Shown piece by piece: positions 23,904 through 30,146 of a stretch of 30,216 nt of DNA. This DNA is from JAVKSL01 sp039583695. GTDB taxonomy: Bacteria; Actinomycetota; Acidimicrobiia; Acidimicrobiales; JAJPHD01. The stretch's first letter is position 1. Each line of letters starts with the position of its first letter. A program made the position numbers and the translations under genes. Under the pieces are notes generated by a model. The model saw nothing but the letters and a program-made list of their open reading frames with translations, had not been told where the DNA came from and ran no database searches. The stretch covers positions 1-30,216 of the forward strand of contig JAVKSL010000033.1 of assembly GCA_039583695.1 (NCBI GenBank), read 5' to 3'.

Positions 23904-24335
23904 TCAACGAGTGACCGTGACGTAGCGGGCGCCGGCCGCGGCTGCGGCCGAGCGGATTGCAGGGCCATCGTCGCCGTCCCAGACATACAGGGTGGCGTTG
24001 AGGTGCTCGGCAGCAGCGACCGCCTCGGCTCCGAGGGTCGAGACCCGATGGGTAGTGCTGATCTCGGCCATCCGATACGTGAGTGCCCGCAGCGGCACGA
24101 CCTCGACGCTGGCGGGGAGCGCCATGAGCGTGCGACCGAGGGCCCGGCGTCGCGCGGGTGGCCACGAACCGGTGAGCGCTCCGCCACCGGCGGAGACGAC
24201 GCTCTTCGATAGCCGGTAGAGGTAGAGGTTGGTGGTCGCCGGCTCGTGGTCGTGGAGAATGCGGACCAGCTCGTCTCCGATGTCGTCGGCGAGCAGGTCC
24301 CTGAGAAGATGGTCGTCGAGCAGCGCCTTGGTCAC
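23904..24335 (-). CDS. PIN-domain-like toxin paired with an AbrB antitoxin
   Basis: A 143-aa protein following an AbrB-type antitoxin with a GTGA overlap, the usual layout of VapBC modules. The N-terminus KALLDDHLLRDLLAD has aspartates where PIN nucleases keep their first metal ligand. The C-terminus has LGAEAVAAAEHLNATLYVWD followed by GDDGPAI, which fits the later acidic residues and the final strand (ARYVTVT). The pattern is more divergent than the neighbouring VapC, so the PIN assignment is moderate. If active, it would cleave RNA. GTG at 24335 is fixed by the overlap. Genes run leftward, opposite to the other modules. Confidence 0.65.
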   Translation of the reverse strand: MTKALLDDHLLRDLLADDIGDELVRILHDHEPATTNLYLYRLSKSVVSAGGGALTGSWPPARRRALGRTLMALPASVEVVPLRALTYRMAEISTTHRVSTLGAEAVAAAEHLNATLYVWDGDDGPAIRSAAAAAGARYVTVTR

Positions 24336-24571
24336 CAGGTGGCGAGGTCCGGGTCGTCGCCGAGCGCACGAACCCGCTCGGCGTGCTCGTCCCGACCGAG
24401 GAGATCGTTGAAAAGCCGCCTCCCCTCGCCCTTGGGTACCGCCAGGACACCGAAGCCGAGGTCGAGCACGTCGACGGGGCCGCCGTGGTCCAGATGCCAC
24501 CGGTGTCGGGCGGCCGCCGGAAGGGACATCTGGCCCGAGGACGACACGACGTACTCCTGGATCTCGCTCAC
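24332..24571 (-). CDS. AbrB/MazE-type antitoxin
   Basis: A 79-aa antitoxin-like protein with an N-terminal swapped-hairpin AbrB domain (YVVSSSGQMSLPAAARHRWH, then GGPVDVLDLGFGVLAVPKG) and a C-terminal helix that would bind the toxin (LGRDEHAERVRALGDD). GTG at 24571 is preceded by TATGCT with a 6-nt gap, so it is probably leaderless; a GGAGG is also present but is too close to the start to act as a normal ribosome site. An inverted repeat upstream is the likely autoregulatory operator. Confidence 0.8.
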   Translation of the reverse strand: MSEIQEYVVSSSGQMSLPAAARHRWHLDHGGPVDVLDLGFGVLAVPKGEGRRLFNDLLGRDEHAERVRALGDDPDLATW

Positions 24572-24582
24572 ACCTCCAGCAT

Positions 24583-24611
24583 ACTTGGTAGCACGCTACT
24601 CGTCACCAAGT
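24583..24611. promoter_or_regulatory. Inverted repeat operator of the AbrB/PIN module
   Basis: ACTTGGT (24583-24589) and ACCAAGT (24605-24611) form 7-bp arms with a 15-bp spacer. They lie directly upstream of the TATGCT -10 box on the minus strand. Autoregulation by the AbrB antitoxin is typical of such modules. Confidence 0.55.
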
Positions 24612-24634
24612 AAGCTGTTCCGTGACTGCACGCG

Positions 24635-24654
24635 CCCTACGTGCCGTTCGGGGC
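24635..24654. repeat. Module-boundary motif, copy D
   Basis: CCCTACGTGCCGTTCGGGGC, followed 36 bp after GTGCCG by GTCGTTCTGCG, an 11-mer also found at the same distance in copy C. It lies between the AbrB/PIN and AbrB/VapC modules. Confidence 0.45.
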
Positions 24655-24742
24655 GCCCGAGGTTGTCCCGTCCGTGGTCGTTCTGCGTGGATGTTCCGTG
24701 CCGGGCGGCTCGGGCGGCCGTCACGTGCCATAAGGAAAACGG

Positions 24743-24770
24743 TATCCTTACCCACAGCTAGAGGTAAGGA
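24743..24770. promoter_or_regulatory. Operator/promoter of the vapBC module
   Basis: TCCTTACC (24745-24752) and GGTAAGGA (24763-24770) form an 8-bp inverted repeat. It overlaps a TATCCT -10 box (24743-24748) and the ribosome site. A third TAAGGA at 24731-24736 adds another half-site. It is likely bound by the antitoxin. Confidence 0.6.
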
Positions 24771-24775
24771 GGGCT

Positions 24776-25024
24776 GTGGAAGCCGCCGCGCGTATCAGCA
24801 CTAAAGGTCAGGTCACGATTCCCAAGGCCGTGCGGGAGGCCCTCGGCCTCCACGACGGGGACGCTGTCGTCTTCCGCCTCGAAGGGCAGCGTGCCGTGCT
24901 GGCCCGTACTGCGGACCTCCTTGAGCTGGCCGGCAGCGTGCCCGTCCCAGCCGGCAAGAAGGGCGTGCCATGGGCCGAGGTGCTCGGTCATACCCGCCGG
25001 GCCCGTGCTCACGCCCGACGGTGA
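24776..25024 (+). CDS. vapB: AbrB-type antitoxin VapB
   Basis: An 82-aa antitoxin with a clear AbrB/MazE N-terminal domain: ARISTKGQVTIPKAVREALG, then HDGDAVVFRLEGQRAVLAR. The C-terminal part (PAGKKGVPWAEVLGHTRRAR) would wrap the toxin. The GTG at 24776 follows AAGGAGGG closely. The stop overlaps the VapC start (GTGA). The palindromic operator immediately upstream includes the -10 box, which predicts repression by the VapBC complex. Confidence 0.88.
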   Translation: MEAAARISTKGQVTIPKAVREALGLHDGDAVVFRLEGQRAVLARTADLLELAGSVPVPAGKKGVPWAEVLGHTRRARAHARR

Positions 25025-25431
25025 GGGCCTTCGTCGACACCAACGTCTTGGTCCGTCACCTCACCGGAGACCCGCCCGACCTCGCTGCTCGGGCCACGCA
25101 GTTCCTTCGCGACGCCAACGAGCTGCTTCTCGCCGACTTGATCGTGGCGGAGACGTTGTATGTCCTCGAGTTCTTCTACGAGCTGAGCCGGCCCAGAGTC
25201 GCCGAGCTGGCGCGAGCCATCCTGGCGTTCGGTCCCGTGCAAGTCCTCGACGCCGACCTCCTCCTGCGAGCCGTGGAGGTCTATGAACTCGACCGCCTCG
25301 ATTTCGCCGAGGCGTACCTCGTCGCCAGCGCCGAGCGCAGCGGCGTAGGGGTCGTGGCCTCATTCGATCGGAGCATCGACCGGGTAAAGACCGTCACTCG
25401 TCTCGAGCCACCCGGAACTCGGCACACGTAG
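25021..25431 (+). CDS. vapC: PIN-domain ribonuclease toxin VapC
   Basis: A 136-aa PIN nuclease with the acidic metal ligands in place: Asp6 in MRAFVDTNVLVRHL, Glu44 in ADLIVAETLYVLE, Asp94 (LDFAEAYLVA) and Asp116 (VVASFDRS). VapC toxins cleave tRNA or rRNA and are held inactive by VapB. Length and the 4-bp overlap with the antitoxin are typical. No damage is visible, so the module is probably functional. Confidence 0.9.
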   Translation: MRAFVDTNVLVRHLTGDPPDLAARATQFLRDANELLLADLIVAETLYVLEFFYELSRPRVAELARAILAFGPVQVLDADLLLRAVEVYELDRLDFAEAYLVASAERSGVGVVASFDRSIDRVKTVTRLEPPGTRHT

Positions 25432-25446
25432 GTGCCGTTGTGCATA
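25427..25446. repeat. Module-boundary motif, copy E (weak)
   Basis: CACGTAGGTGCCGTTGTGCA, straddling the end of vapC. It shares AGGTGCCGTT with copy C and forms a GGCAC/GTGCC inverted repeat with the bases before it. This is the least similar copy. Confidence 0.25.
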
Positions 25447-25529
25447 CAGCTAACGGCCCCTGCTCCGGAATCTCGAGCGAGTGTTCTGCTCAGTCAGGCC
25501 GCTAGCTTGCGCAGGGAAGCGATCCGGAG

Positions 25530-25832
25530 GTGACGGTGGCAGCAGCTTGGGTGATCAGGTCAGGAAAGTACGGCGAGCGGGACCAGTGGGCCCTCGACAA
25601 CCGTGTCTCCGGGGGCGGTTGGAAGGAGATCCCGGACCTGGCTGGCTGCAAATCGCGAGAAGAGATCGGAGCGATCGTTCGCGCCACTTGGCCGATCGCC
25701 ACCGAGCGTCCGCGTCTGGGAGGCAGCCGATGTCATCGATGCCGTGCTGCGGACGTACGATCGCCTTCCCGAGGAGATGCGGACCACCGTCCGCTGCGAA
25801 GAGTATGGATGCGGAGCGACTCCGCCCCCTGA
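25530..25832 (+). pseudogene. Collapsed Mrr-like restriction endonuclease gene
   Basis: The 5' part reads AAAWVIRSGKYGERDQWALD followed by GGGWKEIPDLAGCKSREEIG, the N-terminus of actinobacterial restriction-system (Mrr-family) proteins. At about 25700 the reading shifts to another frame with VRVWEAADVIDAVLRTYDRL and PEEMRT, the C-terminus of the same family. A second shift then returns RRVWMRS, its last residues. The ~200-plus central residues, including the nuclease domain, are gone. The likely original start is GTG at 25536, 5 nt after GGAGG. The remnant shows that the island once carried a restriction-type defence gene. Confidence 0.7.
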
Positions 25833-25887
25833 TGAGCGGGTCTCCCCTCGGGGACGAACGCCTCGTTCGGCGGGTAGCGGGGAAGAC

Positions 25888-25907
25888 CCCGATGTGCCGA
25901 TCTGGGC
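25888..25907. repeat. Module-boundary motif, copy B
   Basis: CCCGATGTGCCGATCTGGGC, one mismatch to copy A. GTTCTG follows 38 bp after the GTGCCG, close to the spacing in copies C and D. It lies between the Mrr pseudogene and the Phd antitoxin. Confidence 0.55.
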
Positions 25908-25976
25908 TCCTGTCTGGCCTGCCACGGCTGCGTTCTGGCGCGTTGTTCTGTTCGTCATGGTTGCCCGGCCGCACCA

Positions 25977-26005
25977 TGTAGCCTGTAGGTAGGTACGTGG
26001 CTACA
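25977..26005. promoter_or_regulatory. Inverted repeat operator of the Phd/VapC module
   Basis: TGTAGCC (25977-25983) and GGCTACA (25999-26005) form 7-bp arms around a TAGGTAGGTACGT centre that may hold the -10 box. It ends just before the GGAGG ribosome site of the antitoxin. Confidence 0.55.
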
Positions 26006-26017
26006 TTGGAGGTGATG

Positions 26018-26266
26018 GTGGCGTCGCAGATGTCGAGCAGGGAGTTCAACCAAGACACCAGCCGGGCCAAGAAGGCGGCCGCAGATGGGCCGGTCTTCAT
26101 CACCGACCGCGGGAAGCCCGCCCATGTGCTGCTCACCTTCGTGGCCTACGAGAAGCTTCTGGGCGTGGACCTGCTGGACCGGCTCGCGGAGCCGGCAGGC
26201 GTCGAAGATGTCGAGTTGGTGGTCGAGCCCTCCCGGGAGCTGCCCGAGGCGGCGACCTTCGCCTGA
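26018..26266 (+). CDS. Phd/YefM-type antitoxin
   Basis: An 82-aa antitoxin with the Phd/YefM N-terminal DNA-binding fold (SSREFNQDTSRAKKAAADGP, VFITDRGKPAHVLLTFVAYE) and an acidic C-terminal tail (EDVELVVEPSRELPEAATFA) for toxin binding. GTG at 26018 is chosen from a GGAGG 5 nt upstream. ATG at 26015 or 26030, or GTG at 25997 (which lies inside the operator palindrome), are alternatives. Its stop overlaps the toxin ATG (TGATG). Because the toxin is frameshifted, this antitoxin may be an orphan. Confidence 0.82.
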   Translation: MASQMSSREFNQDTSRAKKAAADGPVFITDRGKPAHVLLTFVAYEKLLGVDLLDRLAEPAGVEDVELVVEPSRELPEAATFA

Positions 26267-26669
26267 TGTACCTCCTCGACACCAACTTGGTGTCGGAACT
26301 CCGCAAGGTCCGCGCGGCGTGGCGGCGTGGGCGACCTCGACACCCGCTGCGCAGCTGTTCATCTCCGCGATCACCCTCCACGAACTGGAGCACGGGGTGC
26401 TCCTGGCGGGACGCTCCGACCCGCGCAAGGGCGTCCTGCTGCGCGTCTGGCTCGACACGAGTGTCGTCGCGGCCTTCGCCGAGCGGGTCCTCCCCGTCGA
26501 CGAGGCGGTCGCCCGCCGAGCCGCCCGGCTGCACGTGCCCGACCCGGCACCGTTTCGCGACGCCCTGATCGGCGCGACGGCCTTGGAGCATCACCTGACC
26601 GTCGTCACCCGCAACACCAAGGACTTCGAGAGGTTCACCGACCTCGACATCCTCAACTCCTGGGCCTGA
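26266..26669 (+). pseudogene. VapC/FitB-type PIN toxin disrupted by a frameshift
   Basis: The gene starts normally after the antitoxin with MYLLDTNLVSELRKVRA, containing the first PIN aspartate. At about 26315 the family sequence moves to another frame: VAAWATSTPAAQLFISAITL, HELEHGVLLAGRSDP, RVLPVDEAVARRAARLHVPD and VVTRNTKDFERF, to the stop at 26669. Homologues usually have a few more residues (GRADP-like) at the junction, so a small deletion that is not a multiple of three is the simplest explanation. All later motifs are intact, so the inactivation looks recent. A sequencing error cannot be excluded from one sequence. Confidence 0.78.
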
Positions 26670-26696
26670 GACCCAGCGCAGCCTGAAATCCCAGCG

Positions 26697-26716
26697 CCCG
26701 AGGTGCCGTTCGGTGT
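26697..26716. repeat. Module-boundary motif, copy C
   Basis: CCCGAGGTGCCGTTCGGTGT. The first 12 bases match copy A, and GTCGTTCTGCG occurs 37 bp after GTGCCG, as in copy D (36 bp). It lies between the broken VapC and the YefM/YoeB module. Confidence 0.5.
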
Positions 26717-26816
26717 TGCTCGCCGTCGGTCACCGGGGCGTCGTTCTGCGCTGACGATCTGGACGCACTCTCTACACTCCCTACACCGAAAGTGGTACCG
26801 GATTCCCGCTCCGGTC

Positions 26817-26837
26817 TGGTACGGTGACGTCGTACCA
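26817..26837. promoter_or_regulatory. Operator/promoter of the yefM-yoeB module
   Basis: TGGTACG and CGTACCA form a 7-bp inverted repeat with a 7-bp spacer, overlapping a TACGGT -10 box (26820-26825). A further half-site TGGTACC occurs at 26793-26799. Long-plus-short palindromes with TGTACA-like cores are known for YefM-YoeB autoregulation, and this arrangement resembles them. Confidence 0.6.
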
Positions 26838-26854
26838 TCGGAAGGAGAGCTACC

Positions 26855-27124
26855 GTGGCAATCAGTGCTAGCGAGGCGCGTTCGCGCCTGTTCCCTCTTA
26901 TCCAGCAGGTCAATGACGACCATCTCCCGGTGCGGATCAACTCCAAAGGTGGTGACGCCGTACTCATGTCGGCTGAGGACTTCGACTCCTGGCAGGAGAC
27001 GATCTACTTGTTGCGGTCTCCCGCCAACGCCCGACGACTCATGGAAGCCGTCGAGCGGGACAAGGCCGGCCGAGGCACCGTCGTGAAGACCTTGGAGGAG
27101 CTCCAGGATCTGGCCGGCGACTAG
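26855..27124 (+). CDS. yefM: Antitoxin YefM
   Basis: An 89-aa Phd/YefM antitoxin: ISASEARSRLFPLIQQVNDD, then PVRINSKGGDAVLMSAEDFD and SWQETIYLLRSPANARRLME, and an acidic C-terminal tail. These are the standard YefM motifs. GTG at 26855 has AAGGAG 7 nt upstream. The stop TAG shares a base with the yoeB GTG. It is preceded by a palindromic operator, so autorepression with YoeB as co-repressor is expected. Confidence 0.93.
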   Translation: MAISASEARSRLFPLIQQVNDDHLPVRINSKGGDAVLMSAEDFDSWQETIYLLRSPANARRLMEAVERDKAGRGTVVKTLEELQDLAGD

Positions 27125-27387
27125 TGCGAAGCATCCACTTCGACCCCGACGCGTGGGACGACTTCTTGTACTGGCTCGGCGCCGACCGGAAGATAGCGAC
27201 AAGGATCGCACGCCTGATCAGAGACATCCAGCGCGATCCGTTCACCGGCATCGGCAAACCGGAGCCACTCAAGGGCGACCTGTCGGGATACTGGTCCCGC
27301 CGCATCGACGACGAGCACCGTCTCATCTATCGGGCTGACGACGCAGAACTCAAGATCCTCAAGGCGCGCTATCACTACAGCCAATAA
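27124..27387 (+). CDS. yoeB: mRNA interferase toxin YoeB
   Basis: An 87-aa RelE-superfamily ribonuclease that cleaves mRNA in the ribosomal A site. Residues matching the E. coli catalytic set are present: Glu47 (KPEPLKG), Arg66 (RIDDEHRLIY) and His84 in the C-terminal ARYHY. WSRRIDDEHRLIYR is the family signature. Length is normal, and the gene is intact and coupled to yefM through a 1-bp overlap from a GTG start. This is one of the two modules that look fully functional. Confidence 0.95.
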   Translation: MRSIHFDPDAWDDFLYWLGADRKIATRIARLIRDIQRDPFTGIGKPEPLKGDLSGYWSRRIDDEHRLIYRADDAELKILKARYHYSQ

Positions 27388-27657
27388 GCAGAGGGGGAAG
27401 TCGCCGACCAGACACGACGTGGCGGCAGCCTCAACGAGTTCCCGATGTGCCGATATGTGTGGCTCCGGGCCGTAGGAGCCAGCAGGTTCGGTACTCGCGT
27501 TATGGCGCCTCCATGATCGGCACTTTAAGGACACCCCGAAGCCGATTCCGCCTCGAGATTTTGGGCTATTGTGGCCAGGGCCTGAGCTCTGAGCCCCGGT
27601 TCGGGCGATTGTCCGGAAGGTGATGATTGCGTCTCTGTGTCGTCGAGGCTGTGGTGG
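27388..27657. other. Intergenic region after yoeB, no gene seen
   Basis: Holds boundary motif copy F and a hairpin GGCTCC/GGAGCC (27461-27480) that could end yoeB transcription, although no T-run follows. No coding frame resembles a known family. Confidence 0.5.
27441..27460. repeat. Module-boundary motif, copy F
   Basis: CCCGATGTGCCGATATGTGT, 17 of 20 identical to copy B. It lies 53 bp after the yoeB stop, marking the right edge of the run of small modules. Confidence 0.45.
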
Positions 27658-28674
27658 TCAACCGCCGCCGCTTTGACCCGCCAAAGTCGGGGCTTGCACG
27701 TCAAGGACTACCTGGCGACGGTCGATCCGACGACCGGGCCCAGCCCTAACCGTCATGCCAGGCGACGTCTTGATCCGCCGAGGAGGCCACCACGGATGCC
27801 GCTTACCCGGCCACTTCTCGTTCAGCCAGAACGCCGGGTTCGTTACCACGCCGAGCGAGGGGATTAGAAGATGTCCCGACCGGCTGAAGCGTTCGGACTC
27901 AGCGGAGACGGCGAAGTAGAAGTTGCGCGGCGTGCCGGTCGGAAGGCTCGCTGGCACCGTCACTCTGAATCTGAAGATGACTGCAATGCCGGGGACAAAC
28001 GTTTCGGTCTGCGCCACGAAGAACCGAACCTTGTGATCCGGCGGGCAGCCGACCGCTACCTCCGACGCTTCATGGACGTTTCGTGGGGACCCATCGTCGT
28101 TCTTGGATTCGATCTCGAGAAAGTGCGGAACAATGACGTTCACGACCACGAGGGATGCCGCTGCCGCGCCGACATTGTCGAGGATCACTCGGAAGTTCGA
28201 GATCCTCGGCTGCAACGCGAAGGTCTGGTTGGGTATCCACGGATTGCCGTCAGGCGTCTCCCACCTGAACCCGACTTCCGGGACGCGTCGAAGCCTGGAC
28301 CACCACGTAGAGAGCGCAACAGCCGCGGCCAAGGCAGCAAGTACAGAGAGCGAGAAGAGCACCCAGTCCCACGGGTCGCGCTGAACCCGGAGGACAGGTT
28401 CTACGGGCCGCCCGACGTACGGACCGCGCCGGGCCCCACGCACTGGAAGGAGCCGATGAGCAGAGTGCGCCACGGATGATCCCGCGCTCGGCCAGAACAG
28501 TGCGACCAAGGACCCAATCAGAGCGGCTATCAGGACGACGAACAGGACCTTCACCCATCGCCTGAGGGGAAGGGCGCCGTGATAAGTGACGTCGAACCAC
28601 TGGAAGAAGCTGGCGACCAGGATCGAAATCCCTGTCAGCGCGCTTAGAAGTCCTGCTAACTGATCGTGCGTCAC
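27658..28674 (-). CDS. Membrane-anchored protein of unknown function
   Basis: A 338-aa protein, not recognised. Two hydrophobic segments lie near the N-terminus (LLSALTGISILVASFFQWF and VKVLFVVLIAALIGSLVALF) and a third follows a ~45-residue basic/proline-rich loop (VLFSLSVLAALAAAVAL). The rest is a soluble region rich in beta-strand-like sequence: GFRWETPDGNPWIPNQTFAL, VVVNVIVPHFLEIESKNDD, and GIAVIFRFRVTVPASLPTG. That resembles an immunoglobulin-like or C2-like sandwich, though this is only a guess. The start GTG at 28674 is preferred because a TATCGT box lies 12 nt upstream; an ATG at 28710 would precede the box. It runs leftward near the right end of the island. Confidence 0.6.
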   Translation of the reverse strand: MTHDQLAGLLSALTGISILVASFFQWFDVTYHGALPLRRWVKVLFVVLIAALIGSLVALFWPSAGSSVAHSAHRLLPVRGARRGPYVGRPVEPVLRVQRDPWDWVLFSLSVLAALAAAVALSTWWSRLRRVPEVGFRWETPDGNPWIPNQTFALQPRISNFRVILDNVGAAAASLVVVNVIVPHFLEIESKNDDGSPRNVHEASEVAVGCPPDHKVRFFVAQTETFVPGIAVIFRFRVTVPASLPTGTPRNFYFAVSAESERFSRSGHLLIPSLGVVTNPAFWLNEKWPGKRHPWWPPRRIKTSPGMTVRAGPGRRIDRRQVVLDVQAPTLAGQSGGG

Positions 28675-28950
28675 AGTTGGCCAGAGACGATACCATCCTC
28701 CGCATGGCACCGGGCGCGACCGTGGGCATGTCCCTTGTCCGGTCCGGTACAGCCACGCCCGGAGTCAGGTAGCGGTCTTCGCCTCTCGGTCTGGGCCCGA
28801 GCAGTGGATGATCTCGGTGGCGAACTCTGGCCGGAGCGCGGAGCGAAACGCGGAGGCGAAGTCCCCGGTCCTGCTGTCAGGCAGTGGCTCACCGGCCACG
28901 CGGCCCAGGCCGCTCACCGGGAGACCTCCGGACCGGGCAGCCAGCCAGCG
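28675..28950. other. Intergenic region, no gene seen
   Basis: Between the leftward membrane protein and the rightward helicase-like remnant. It contains the TATCGT box of the former (28692-28687). Several open frames exist, but none shows family features. Part may be eroded 5' sequence of the helicase-like gene. Confidence 0.35.
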
Positions 28951-28955
28951 CGCAC

Positions 28956-29955
28956 CAGGGCCAGCCCATCGACGGACGGGGTGTTTGGAGGCTGTTGTCC
29001 AAAGCGGCCCTCGATGCCGGCACCTACACCGAAGCTGGCACCAGCCGTCGCTGTGCGGCCTGGATCCACGAACACGACGCCCTACGGGGTGCACTGGGGA
29101 ATGCGGAGGCTGCCAAAGCCCTGGCGGAGTCCGTGGCAGCCGACGGACGCCTGATCGAGGTGGAGCGCTCCGCCCTGGGCGAGTGCGTCTCCGAGCTGGT
29201 CGGAACCAGGGACGAGGAGGACCTGGTGGTGCTGGCTCGCACCAATGCCAGCGCCGCTGAGGTTGCCGCCGTGTTTAGGCCGTCCGCCCGAGCCGGCCCA
29301 ACCCGGATCAACTGTTCCAACCCGCAGCGCAGAGCGGGCCTGGGCCCGAGACCGGCTGCGGGCGAGGGAAAACCACTGGGAACACGGCGTGTTGGTGGTG
29401 GCCAACGGGGAGGTGGGAACCATCGTGGCGCTCACCAAGGCCGGAGCCCGCATCACCTTGGAGCGGGGCAAGACGATCGAGGTCACCCGAACCGAGTTGG
29501 CACGGTCTTGGACCCTGGCGGGCGCCAGCACCGGCGACGCCGCCCAAGGCATGACGGGGGGACGCTCGGTGGTGATCCTGGACGGTTCGGAGGGAGCGTC
29601 TTGGACCTATGCGGCTGCCACCAGAGGGCTTCGCCCACCCATTTACGTGGTCACTCGGGCTGAGGCGCCTGAGCACCACGACGGGGCCGAGCCCGATGGG
29701 CCGAGCGCAACAGAGGTGCTAGCTGCCGCCATGAGCCGAGACGACCGGGCAACGCCGCGTATTGAGAGCGTGGGGCTCCGCATCGACTGGGATCGCTACG
29801 GGCGCGTGGCCTACTCGGGTCCCGCCGGTGCCCCCCGTCTCATCGAAGACCTTCCGCCAGCGGGTCGGCGCCCATGTGTCCGAACAGAGATGGCCTGTGA
29901 ACAGGTAGAACGCCTTCGGCACCCCAAGTGTGCGGCCGGCCCTGCCACCGACTAA
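28956..29955 (+). pseudogene. Broken helicase gene, probably the C-terminal half of a MobF/TraA-type conjugative relaxase
   Basis: Two frames must be joined. The first, up to ~29275, has LSKAALDAGTYTEAGTSRRC and GTRDEEDLVVLARTNASAAE. The second, from ~29300 to the stop at 29955, has GVLVVANGEVGTIVALTKAG, then ASTGDAAQGMTGGRSVVIL and YAAATRGLRPPIYVVTRAE, then EVLAAAMSRDD. In TraA/MobF relaxases the helicase part ends with a TxHxAQGxT...YVAxTRGR...YV pattern and a VLAxxLxR segment, which this follows loosely. No relaxase domain or Walker A is present. It is thus a 3' remnant with at least one frameshift. The 3' end is just before the tRNA-Ser promoter. Helicase identity is likely; relaxase identity is inference. 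Confidence 0.55.
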
Positions 29956-29958
29956 CCT
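29953..29958 (+). promoter_or_regulatory. Candidate -10 box of tRNA-Ser
   Basis: TAACCT, 8 nt before the tRNA 5' end. It differs from the TAGGCT in front of the left tRNA fragment, so the promoter now driving the intact tRNA is not a copy of the one left of the island. Confidence 0.45.
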
Positions 29959-29963
29959 AGTGA

Positions 29964-30005
29964 CAGGGAGAGGTGCGAGAGCGGCCGAATCGGACTCACT
30001 GCTAA
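29964..30005 (+). repeat. Right 42-bp direct repeat (5' half of intact tRNA-Ser)
   Basis: Identical to 21322-21363. It covers three bases before the tRNA, then the tRNA to the end of the anticodon loop. It is the presumed right attachment site of the island. Confidence 0.88.
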
Positions 30006-30053
30006 TGAGTTGACCTGGTAACGGGTCCGAGGGTTCAAATCCCTCCCTCTCCG
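29967..30053 (+). tRNA. tRNA-Ser (anticodon GCT)
   Basis: The 87-nt type II tRNA has acceptor stem GGAGAGG/CCTCTCC and anticodon stem ACTCA/TGAGT. The loop is CTGCTAA (anticodon GCT at 30001-30003). A long variable arm and T stem GAGGG/CCCTC with loop TTCAAAT follow, and the discriminator is G. CCA is not encoded. The 5' half is duplicated 8.6 kb upstream. Confidence 0.96.
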
Positions 30054-30063
30054 CTCTTCACGC

Positions 30064-30140
30064 GCGCTCGTAGCTCAACGGATCAGAGCATCTGACTACG
30101 GATCAGAAGGTTGGGGGTTCGAATCCCTCCGGGCGCACCA
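30064..30140 (+). tRNA. tRNA-Arg (anticodon ACG)
   Basis: Acceptor stem GCGCTCG/CGGGCGC has one T-G pair. The anticodon stem is TCTGA/TCAGA with loop CTACGGA (anticodon ACG), and the T loop is TTCGAAT. The mature 3' CCA is encoded at 30138-30140. It follows tRNA-Ser(GCU) by 10 bp, a frequent actinobacterial pair. Confidence 0.95.
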
Positions 30141-30146
30141 GAGAGG

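Larger units (their letters stand above)
21364..29966. mobile_element. Decayed genomic island inserted in the anticodon loop of tRNA-Ser(GCU)
   Basis: The region is bounded by 42-bp direct repeats of the tRNA-Ser 5' half. It contains typical accessory cargo: a group II intron, four toxin-antitoxin modules, a collapsed restriction gene, fragments of a glycosyltransferase and of a helicase/relaxase-like gene, and two unrecognised loci. Housekeeping genes stop at its left edge. The adjacent tRNA-Ser/tRNA-Arg pair on the right is a usual actinobacterial arrangement that the insertion would have pushed away from the LCP gene. No integrase, recombination directionality factor or replication gene is recognisable, so the element is probably immobile or was trimmed. 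Boundaries follow the repeats. Confidence 0.75.

Noticed and set aside
23741..27500. Classical integron with attC sites
   Set aside because: No GTTRRRY/RYYYAAC core pairs or long imperfect palindromes were seen at the module boundaries, and no integrase is in the window. The shared motif is reported separately.
27637..28479. Plus-strand frames opposite the unknown membrane protein (27637-27867, 27871-28479)
   Set aside because: Their translations are charged and low in hydrophobic residues, like antisense shadows. The minus frame has clear membrane segments and better codon structure.
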